Shown here: piece after piece, positions 1-5,304 of the stretch | Layout: each line of letters opens with the position of its first letter | How positions within the stretch are numbered: the stretch's first letter is position 1 | From: DAOUAJ01 sp034433615 | GTDB taxonomy: Bacteria > Chloroflexota > Anaerolineae > DUEN01 | Assembly: GCA_034433615.1 (NCBI GenBank) | Contig: DAOUAJ010000306.1 | Coordinates: 1-6,599, forward strand | Length of the DNA stretch: 6,599 nucleotides | Reading direction: 5' to 3' | Position numbers and translations under genes: made by a program | Notes under the pieces: generated by a model | Told to the model about the DNA's origin: nothing | Database searches by the model: none | Seen by the model: the letters and a program-made list of their open reading frames with translations, nothing else

Positions 1-951
1 GCATTTACCGTAGCATTCATCTTTTTTCATCTCGTGCCTGGAGACCCCATCGGCAGCTTTGCGGCTTCCATGATGCAGCGGTACGGGCAGAGGATCCAGG
101 ACGCCGAAGCCATGATCCAGGCTTACCGCAAAATGCTGGGCCTGGACGGGAATTTGTTTCAGCAGTACATCCGCTATCTCAGCAACGTGTTCCTGCACCT
201 CAACTTTGGGCCATCCTTGATTGCCTTCCCCACACCAGCTATTGACCACATCCTGCGCGCCCTCCCCTGGACGATCGGGCTGCTCGGCCTGGCTACTGTG
301 ATCGCCTGGACGCTCGGCTTTGTGATCGGCGGCCTGGTCGGGTTCCGCCGTGACTCGCCGATCTCCGCCGGGTTAACAAACCTGGCCCTTGTGCTCTCGC
401 AGATCCCATCCTACTTCATGGCTCTGGCATTGCTTTTTCTGCTGGCTTACTCGCTCAAGTGGCTGCCAACCCGGGGGGCTTATGCCGCCAACGTCGCCCC
501 GGCCTTCAATTGGGCATTCATCGCCAGCGTGATCCGGCACGGGACGCTGCCGGCCCTGTCCATCATCTTCATCTCGGTGTCAGGCTGGCTCATCTCCACC
601 CGGTCGCTGGTGATCTCGATCCTGGGCGAAGACTACCTGCTGTTCGCGGAAGCCAAGGGGCTGAAGAAGGGATGGATCCTGGCACGGTACGTATTGCGCA
701 ACGCCATGCTGCCCCAGGTGACCGGCCTGGCCATGTCGCTGGGGTTCGTCATGAACGGCTTCTTCCTGGTGGAGTGGGTCTTCAACTACCCAGGCCTGGG
801 CACCCTGTTTCTCAATGCCATCGGTATGCTGGACTACAACGTCGTCCAGGGGATCGTGTTGATGTCCATCACCGTGATCCTGACGGCGACTTTGTTGATT
901 GACCTGCTGCTGCCCCTGGTAGACCCGCGAGTGAGAGTGGGTGGGGGTTAA
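1..951 (+). CDS. Dpp/Opp-family ABC importer permease 1 (DppB-like), 5' end missing
   Basis: Inner-membrane permease subunit of a peptide/nickel/oligosaccharide-type ABC importer, pairing with the next permease to form the transport channel. The frame is open to the left edge. The 11 codons before the GTG at 34 are in frame and hydrophobic (AFTVAFIFFHL) and lead into VPGDP, the usual end of the first membrane helix of DppB proteins, so the true start is upstream and GTG 34 is internal. In the 316 visible residues, further membrane segments lie at about 91-115, 125-152, 182-207, 240-261 and 282-308. The EAA loop that docks on the ATPase is at about 216-237 (AEAKGL ... NAMLP). Typical late motifs FNYPGLG and the terminal DPRVR are present, so the C-terminus is complete. 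Only about the first 10-20 residues should be missing. The substrate cannot be told from the permease alone; the solute-binding protein gene is not in the window. Confidence 0.93.
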   Translation, partial: AFTVAFIFFHLVPGDPIGSFAASMMQRYGQRIQDAEAMIQAYRKMLGLDGNLFQQYIRYLSNVFLHLNFGPSLIAFPTPAIDHILRALPWTIGLLGLATVIAWTLGFVIGGLVGFRRDSPISAGLTNLALVLSQIPSYFMALALLFLLAYSLKWLPTRGAYAANVAPAFNWAFIASVIRHGTLPALSIIFISVSGWLISTRSLVISILGEDYLLFAEAKGLKKGWILARYVLRNAMLPQVTGLAMSLGFVMNGFFLVEWVFNYPGLGTLFLNAIGMLDYNVVQGIVLMSITVILTATLLIDLLLPLVDPRVRVGGG

Positions 952-993
952 CACAAACCCTAAGGGTCTTCTTGGAGACCCTTAGGGTTTGTG
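952..993. repeat. Perfect 18-bp inverted repeat (stem-loop) between the permease genes
   Basis: The left arm 952-969 (CACAAACCCTAAGGGTCT) is the exact reverse complement of 976-993, around a six-base loop TCTTGG whose outer T and G could also pair. It begins at the last base of the upstream stop codon plus one and ends 31 bases before the next start. No T-run follows (GCTTTGTGAG), so it is not a standard intrinsic terminator. An mRNA-stabilising or processing hairpin, or a copy of a dispersed palindromic repeat, is more likely. The arms contain the short units CCCTAAGGG and CCCTTAGGG. Confidence 0.9.
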
Positions 994-1012
994 CTTTGTG
1001 AGCGACGTAATT

Positions 1013-1019
1013 GGGAGGG
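1013..1019 (+). promoter_or_regulatory. Ribosome binding site of permease 2
   Basis: GGGAGGA lies 5-6 bases before the ATG at 1025. It decides the start: an in-frame upstream TTG at 989 falls inside the inverted repeat and has no such site. Confidence 0.8.
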
Positions 1020-1024
1020 ATCAG

Positions 1025-1888
1025 ATGAGCCTGAAAGATGCATGGCGGCGGAGCGGATACTTCCGGGCTGGGATTGTCATCTTTGGTTTTCTGGTGCTGG
1101 TCGGGCTGGCCCAGCCGTGGCTGAACCGCCTGCTGATCGGCGACATCAACCCGATCACTATGGGGTCGTTCCAGGCGTACCTGCCCATCTCGCGGGAGCA
1201 TTGGCTGGGCACCGATCGCTGGGGGCGAGACTGGATGGCTCAGTTACTGCTGGGGCTGCGCTATTCGCTGCTGATCGGCGCCATCGCCGGCACCGTGGCG
1301 ACGCTTGTCGGCATTGTCTTCGGCTTCGTAGCCGGCTACAAGGGTGGCAACGTGGATAGCCTGTTACGCACCACCACTGACATGGTGCTGGTGATCCCAA
1401 GCTGGCCGCTGCTGGTGACCCTTTCTGCCTATATCACGCGGCTGACCATCCCGATCATGGCGTTGCTGCTGGCCGCCTTTAGCTGGCCCTGGGCCGCCCG
1501 CACCATCCGCTCTCAGGTGTTGAGCCTGAAAGGGCGACCGTATGTGGACCTGGCCATCGCCACGGGCATGCACGACATGGAGATCATCTTCACCGAGATC
1601 CTGCCCAACCTGCTGCCGTATCTGGGCGTCAGCCTGGCCAGCAGTATGGTGGGCGCGATCCTGGCCGAGGTCGGGCTGGAGCTGATCGGGCTGGGGCCGG
1701 GCGACATCACGACGCTGGGCCTGATGATCAACTGGACCATGCGCTGGGGCGCTCTGGCCCTGGGCAAGTGGCAGATGGTCTTCGCGCCGATCATCTGCCT
1801 AGTGCTCATTTTCCTCTCCTTAAACCTGATTAACATCGGCCTGGAGCAGGCATACAATCCCCGCCTGCGGGAGGTCACAGGAGCGTAG
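1025..1888 (+). CDS. Dpp/Opp-family ABC importer permease 2 (DppC-like)
   Basis: Second inner-membrane permease of the importer, 287 residues, a normal length for the DppC group. The ATG at 1025 is preferred over the in-frame TTG at 989 because a good Shine-Dalgarno sequence precedes it and because the protein then starts in the usual way, with a short cytoplasmic head (MSLKDAWRRSG) before the first membrane helix at about 14-33. The family motif HWLGTDRWGRDW is at 60-70. Further helices lie at about 81-105, 118-138, 143-160, 200-222 and 250-272. The ATPase-docking EAA loop is at about 173-198 (YVDLAIATG ... ILPNLLP). The stop is separated by one base from the next gene, so it is translated from the same message as the two ATPases. 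The tail (EQAYNPRLREV) is of a type I associate with both peptide and oligosaccharide members, so the substrate is open. Confidence 0.94.
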   Translation: MSLKDAWRRSGYFRAGIVIFGFLVLVGLAQPWLNRLLIGDINPITMGSFQAYLPISREHWLGTDRWGRDWMAQLLLGLRYSLLIGAIAGTVATLVGIVFGFVAGYKGGNVDSLLRTTTDMVLVIPSWPLLVTLSAYITRLTIPIMALLLAAFSWPWAARTIRSQVLSLKGRPYVDLAIATGMHDMEIIFTEILPNLLPYLGVSLASSMVGAILAEVGLELIGLGPGDITTLGLMINWTMRWGALALGKWQMVFAPIICLVLIFLSLNLINIGLEQAYNPRLREVTGA

Positions 1889-1889
1889 C

Positions 1890-2885
1890 ATGGATCGGCC
1901 CCTGTTAGAGGTTCGAGATTTGCGAGTCTACTACCGCAGCGTTCGCGGGGAATACAAAGTTGTAGACGGGGTCAGCATCTCGGTCAACAGGAACGAGATC
2001 TTCGGGCTGGCCGGCGAGTCCGGCTGCGGCAAGTCCACGATGGTAGAAGGCATTTTGAGGCTGGTCAGGCCTCCTGGCTACATCAAGACGGGGGAGGCGA
2101 TCTTCAACCTGCTCGATTGGGGTGCGGGCAACAGTGTGGATCTGCTTAAGCTCGGCCCGGAGGAGCTGCGCGAGATCCGCTGGAAGCATCTGTCGTACAT
2201 CCCCCAGGGCTCCATGAACTCCCTCAACCCGGTGATGCGTGTCGAGGACCAGATCATTGATGCGATCACCTTCCACTCCGATCTCAGCCGGGAGGCGGCG
2301 CGCGAGCGGACGATGGAGGTGCTGCGCATGGTGGGGTTGCCAGAGCGCGTGGCTCGATCTTACCCGCACGAGCTGAGCGGCGGCATGAAGCAGCGGGCCA
2401 TCATCGCCATGGCGATGACGCTGCAGCCACAACTGGTGGTGGCCGACGAGCCCACCACCGCCCTCGATGTCAACGTGCAGCGGGCTATCCTGGAGGCGAT
2501 CGCCGATATCAGAGAGCAGACGGGTGCCACGGTGCTCTTCGTCAGCCACGACATGGGGGTGCACGCGGAGTTGGTGGATCGGCTGGCGATCATGTACGCC
2601 GGCAAGGTGGTTGAGGTGGCCAGCGTCTACGAAGTGTTTGACCACCCGCTTCACCCTTACAGCCAGCGGTTGATCGCCTCGATCCCCACGCTGGGCGGGA
2701 CGCGCGTCCGGCTGGAGGGGATCCCCGGCCTGGCCCCCAGCCCGCTGGCCTGGCCGGCCGGCTGCCGCTTTCACCCGCGTTGCTCGCGCGCGATGGAAGT
2801 GTGCAGGCAGGTGGAGCCGCCGTTGATCGAGGCCGCGCCCGGTCGTCAAGTCGCCTGTCACCTGTATGAGGACGGGAAGGCGTGA
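1890..2885 (+). CDS. Dpp/Opp-family ABC importer ATPase 1 (DppD/OppD-like)
   Basis: Cytoplasmic ATP-hydrolysing subunit that powers the importer, 331 residues, the normal length. Visible motifs are Walker A GESGCGKST at 42-50, Q-loop glutamine 106 (YIPQGSMNSLNP), ABC signature LSGGMKQR at 162-169, Walker B LVVADEP with D186 and E187, D-loop ALD at 191-193 and switch histidine 220. All residues needed for ATP hydrolysis are therefore present. The C-terminal oligopeptide/dipeptide region (about 235-331) carries cysteines 292, 298, 305 and 323 (C-x5-C-x6-C-x17-C), a pattern compatible with the iron-sulfur site described in some Dpp/Opp ATPases. The start is supported by AGGAG at 1879-1883, six bases upstream. 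The gene begins one base after the permease stop and ends one base before ATPase 2, which points to translational coupling. Confidence 0.96.
   Translation: MDRPLLEVRDLRVYYRSVRGEYKVVDGVSISVNRNEIFGLAGESGCGKSTMVEGILRLVRPPGYIKTGEAIFNLLDWGAGNSVDLLKLGPEELREIRWKHLSYIPQGSMNSLNPVMRVEDQIIDAITFHSDLSREAARERTMEVLRMVGLPERVARSYPHELSGGMKQRAIIAMAMTLQPQLVVADEPTTALDVNVQRAILEAIADIREQTGATVLFVSHDMGVHAELVDRLAIMYAGKVVEVASVYEVFDHPLHPYSQRLIASIPTLGGTRVRLEGIPGLAPSPLAWPAGCRFHPRCSRAMEVCRQVEPPLIEAAPGRQVACHLYEDGKA
2874..2880 (+). promoter_or_regulatory. Ribosome binding site of ATPase 2
   Basis: GGGAAGG lies six bases before the ATG at 2887, inside the end of the ATPase 1 gene. It favours 2887 over the in-frame ATG at 2866, which has no purine-rich site before it and would overlap the previous gene. 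Confidence 0.65.
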
Positions 2886-2886
2886 G

Positions 2887-3894
2887 ATGGAAAACAACGA
2901 AACTCTGCTCGACGTTCAACATCTGACTACGGTCTTCGAATCCTCCGGGCTGTTCTCCCGTCACCAGGTGGTCGCCGTGGACGACGTTTCCTTCACCCTG
3001 CCAGGGGATCACCCCACGCTGCTCACCGTTGTGGGGGAGAGCGGCAGCGGCAAGACGACGATGGCCCGTAACATCCTGGGGCTGACTCGCCCAACGACAG
3101 GGGTGATCCGCTACCGGGACAGGAACATTTATCAGATGGACAAGGCCGGGTGGTATGCCTATCGTCGCGAAGTCCAGCCGGTGTTCCAGGACCCTTACGC
3201 CACCTACAATCCCTTTTACCTGATTGATCGCGTCCTTGAGGTCCCCATCCGCAAGTTCGGACTGGCATCCTCAAAGCAAGCGGCGCAAGCCTTGATCGAA
3301 GAGGCGTTGCATGCGGTGGACCTGCGCCCGGACGATGTGCTGGGGCGCTACCCGCACCAGTTGAGCGGAGGAGAGCGTCAGCGCGTCATGCTGGCCCGCG
3401 TTTACCTGATGCGCCCGCGGCTGATCGTCGCCGACGAGCCTATCTCGATGGTGGATGCCGCGCTGCGTGCCTTGTTCCTGAATATCCTGCTGGACTTTCG
3501 GGACAAGCACGGGATCTCCTGCATTTTCATCACGCACAACCTGGCGACGGCTTACTACCTGGGCGGCGAGATCATGGTGATGTGTCGGGGGCGGCTCATT
3601 GAGCGGGGTGACATGGACGCGGTGATCGCCCGGCCGGCCCATCCGTACACTCAGCTTCTGGTGGAATCGGTGCCGGCCAAGAACCCTCGAGAGCGATGGA
3701 CGGAGAAACACGGGGCTGAGGCGATCGAGGCCAGCGAGTTGAAGGCCGAGCAGGACGCCTGCGTGTTCGTCTCGCGCTGTCCCTATGTGATGGACGTCTG
3801 CCATCAGCGCCGGCCGGCGCTGATGCTGGTGGGAGACAGCCAGGAAGCGGCCTGTTTCCTGTACGGTGAGGGAAAAGGATTGGCATTTAATTGA
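2887..3894 (+). CDS. Dpp/Opp-family ABC importer ATPase 2 (DppF/OppF-like)
   Basis: Second cytoplasmic ATPase, expected to form a heterodimer with ATPase 1 beneath the two permeases. It has 335 residues from the ATG at 2887. Motifs are Walker A GESGSGKTT at 50-58, Q-loop glutamine 101 (PVFQDPYATYNP), signature LSGGERQR at 159-166, Walker B LIVADEP with D183 and E184, and switch histidine 217. The D-loop reads SMVD (187-190) rather than the commoner SALD, a minor variant. The C-terminal region has cysteines 292, 298, 305 and 323, the same spacing as in ATPase 1. It is the last importer gene here. Its stop codon lies inside the -35 box of the next transcription unit, and a 24-bp palindrome lies near its 3' end. 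Confidence 0.95.
   Translation: MENNETLLDVQHLTTVFESSGLFSRHQVVAVDDVSFTLPGDHPTLLTVVGESGSGKTTMARNILGLTRPTTGVIRYRDRNIYQMDKAGWYAYRREVQPVFQDPYATYNPFYLIDRVLEVPIRKFGLASSKQAAQALIEEALHAVDLRPDDVLGRYPHQLSGGERQRVMLARVYLMRPRLIVADEPISMVDAALRALFLNILLDFRDKHGISCIFITHNLATAYYLGGEIMVMCRGRLIERGDMDAVIARPAHPYTQLLVESVPAKNPRERWTEKHGAEAIEASELKAEQDACVFVSRCPYVMDVCHQRRPALMLVGDSQEAACFLYGEGKGLAFN
3802..3825. repeat. Perfect 24-bp palindrome inside the ATPase 2 coding region
   Basis: The half-site CATCAGCGCCGG is followed directly by its exact reverse complement, with no spacer; the symmetry stops at 3801/3826. It encodes the codons around residues 306-313, just after cysteine 305, and lies about 65 bases upstream of the -35 box at 3891. 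It may be a coincidence of codon choice, a DNA-binding site for a dimeric regulator of the downstream unit, or an RNA fold. There is no loop, so an RNA hairpin would have to give up the central pairs. Confidence 0.85.
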
Positions 3895-3919
3895 CAAGAA
3901 GAGGCGGGGGGCATATACT
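3891..3919 (+). promoter_or_regulatory. Predicted sigma-70-type promoter of the protease unit
   Basis: The -35 box TTGACA (3891-3896) matches the consensus exactly. It is followed by a 17-base spacer and the -10 box TATACT (3914-3919), five of six bases of TATAAT. Transcription would begin near 3926 and give a leader of about 75 bases. The -35 box overlaps the stop codon (3892-3894) of ATPase 2. This implies the protease genes can be expressed independently of the importer operon. Confidence 0.75.
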
Positions 3920-3924
3920 GCCTG

Positions 3925-3940
3925 TGGCCCGTATGGGCCA
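3925..3940 (+). promoter_or_regulatory. Small GC hairpin in the leader (operator, attenuator or weak terminator)
   Basis: TGGCCC (3925-3930) and GGGCCA (3935-3940) form a perfect six-base-pair stem with loop GTAT. It starts at the predicted transcription start of the protease unit and is followed after a few bases by the loosely T-rich GTGTTTCATTTT. It could be an operator, a stabilising 5' hairpin, or a weak terminator for importer transcripts reading through. The sequence cannot separate these. Confidence 0.5.
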
Positions 3941-3984
3941 GTAGTGTTTCATTTTCCCCCAGCCTATGCGGGCTATAAGCGGCC

Positions 3985-3993
3985 TAAGGAGGA
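3985..3993 (+). promoter_or_regulatory. Strong ribosome binding site of the C11 peptidase
   Basis: TAAGGAGGA is a near-perfect anti-16S match and ends eight bases before the ATG at 4002. It fixes the start at 4002 rather than the in-frame ATG at 3966. It is the best Shine-Dalgarno sequence in the window and suggests efficient translation. Confidence 0.88.
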
Positions 3994-4001
3994 TCCCACA
4001 C

Positions 4002-5267
4002 ATGGCAGGCAAACGCAAATGGACGATTCTGCTCTACATGGCCGGCGATAACGGCAAAGTGTTTAACTCCAAGTACGGCAAAGTCTCGCTCATGGCGGAG
4101 ATGACCAGCGCCGGCAAGGTGGACATTGGCGAAATTCAACAGGTAGGCTCTACGGAAGAAGTCTCTATACTGGCTCAGTTTGACACCGTGACCGAGGGGG
4201 ACCGCACCTATCGCCTGGAGATCCAGCAAGGCGGCACGACGATGGATCACGTGGTGGAAACCATCACCGAGACTAACTGCGGCGACCCGCGAGTGCTCAC
4301 CGATTTCGTCGTATGGGGTATGAACCGTCGCCCGGCCGAGCATACCATGCTGGTGATCTGGAACCACGGCCTGGGGTGGAAGGACGACGACATTTATCAG
4401 AGCGTGCGCGCCGTATCCAGGGCTGCGCGTCCGGCCGTGGGGACGCGCGCCCGACCGTTGTTCCGCACCACGGGCCACAGGATCATGGACATCCCCGATC
4501 CGGTGACGCGAGGGATTGCCGCCGACGACACCTCGATGGATTTCCTCACCAACGAGGAGTTGAAGAAAGCGATTGCTGAAGCCGAGGCGAAGACCGGCCA
4601 GCGTCTGGACATCATCGGTATGGACGCCTGCCTGATGGCCATGAGCGAGGTGCAATATCAGCTCCGCGATCTGGCCAATTACATGGTGGCCTCCCAGGAA
4701 GTTGAACCAATGGCTGGCTGGCCCTATATGCAGATCATGGGGCGGCTGACGGCTGAACCTGACATGTCGCCAGAGAAGCTGAGCCGACTGATCGTGGAAG
4801 AGTATGTCCGCTCTTATCCCTCCCCGATGACCCGCAGCGTTCCCAAAGTCACCCAGTCGGCCGTGCGCCTGTCTGCCATGCCGGAGACAGGGCGATTGTT
4901 GCGGGAGTTCGTTGGGGTGGCTCGGGGCGATAACGCCGCCCGGCTGGCTTTGTTGGATGCCAAGCAGTCCGCCTTTGCTTTTGAGGACCCGGAGTATATA
5001 GACCTGGCTGACTTTCTTGATCTGTTCATGGAGGCTTATCGGAACGGTAAGCCGGCTGTGCATGAGAAGGCTCGTGTGTTGCGTTCCCACCTCGACCCCG
5101 AACGAGGGCCGGTGATCGCCAACGCGGCCCAGGGCCCCGGCTATGCCGAACGTGCTCATGGTATCTCCATTTACTTCCCGGCACGAGAGATGTCGCCCTT
5201 CTATGAGATGTTGGATTTCGCCGAAACGCGTTGGCCGGAGCTGATCCGCTGGGTGAATCGGCTGTAA
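4002..5267 (+). CDS. Clostripain-family (C11) cysteine peptidase, cytoplasmic
   Basis: Caspase-fold (clan CD) cysteine endopeptidase of 421 residues. The protein opens directly with the first strand of the fold (KRKWTILLYMAGDN, 4-17), with no signal peptide or membrane anchor, so it should act inside the cell. The catalytic histidine is H122 in VIWNHGLGW and the nucleophile is C210 in IIGMDACLMAMSEVQYQL. D208, two residues before the cysteine, is the position that gives family members a preference for basic residues at P1. Other family marks are DDTSMDFLTNEEL (175-187), ASQEVEPMAGWPY (230-242) and AHGISIYFP (385-393). The stretch between H122 and C210 is long and holds an arginine-rich loop, with eight Arg between 136 and 170. 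Known clostripain-type enzymes are activated by cutting themselves between His and Cys, so this loop is a plausible activation site; that is inference. It is the first gene after the predicted promoter, and the CHAT gene follows 37 bases later. Confidence 0.92.
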   Translation: MAGKRKWTILLYMAGDNGKVFNSKYGKVSLMAEMTSAGKVDIGEIQQVGSTEEVSILAQFDTVTEGDRTYRLEIQQGGTTMDHVVETITETNCGDPRVLTDFVVWGMNRRPAEHTMLVIWNHGLGWKDDDIYQSVRAVSRAARPAVGTRARPLFRTTGHRIMDIPDPVTRGIAADDTSMDFLTNEELKKAIAEAEAKTGQRLDIIGMDACLMAMSEVQYQLRDLANYMVASQEVEPMAGWPYMQIMGRLTAEPDMSPEKLSRLIVEEYVRSYPSPMTRSVPKVTQSAVRLSAMPETGRLLREFVGVARGDNAARLALLDAKQSAFAFEDPEYIDLADFLDLFMEAYRNGKPAVHEKARVLRSHLDPERGPVIANAAQGPGYAERAHGISIYFPAREMSPFYEMLDFAETRWPELIRWVNRL

Positions 5268-5291
5268 GGGCTTGGACCACTTTTACGAGAT

Positions 5292-5298
5292 CGGAGGG
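5292..5298 (+). promoter_or_regulatory. Ribosome binding site of the CHAT gene
   Basis: CGGAGGG lies six bases before the ATG at 5305. No terminator or promoter is visible in the 37-base gap, so the gene is probably co-transcribed with the C11 peptidase. Confidence 0.78.
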
Positions 5299-5304
5299 TT
5301 CAAG

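Noticed and set aside
459..902. + strand 147-codon frame inside permease 1
   Set aside because: Out-of-frame shadow of the permease with Gly/Arg/His-rich composition.
2698..2709. 12-bp palindrome GGACGCGCGTCC in ATPase 1
   Set aside because: Short, GC-only symmetric words of this kind are expected by chance in GC-rich coding sequence.
1905..2897. 330-codon open frame on the minus strand opposite ATPase 1
   Set aside because: Antisense shadow of a clear ABC ATPase gene, with low-complexity composition and no ribosome binding site or motif support.
3966..4001. In-frame ATG giving a 12-residue N-terminal extension of the C11 peptidase
   Set aside because: There is no ribosome binding site before 3966, while a near-perfect one precedes 4002. 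The extension also comes before the natural start of the fold.
4180..4185. Second TTGACA, inside the C11 gene
   Set aside because: No -10-like box lies 15-19 bases downstream, so it is not a credible promoter.
3984..5159. 391-codon open frame on the minus strand opposite the C11 peptidase gene
   Set aside because: It is an antisense shadow. The + strand encodes a complete C11 protease with catalytic motifs; the minus-strand product is His/Arg-rich and resembles nothing.
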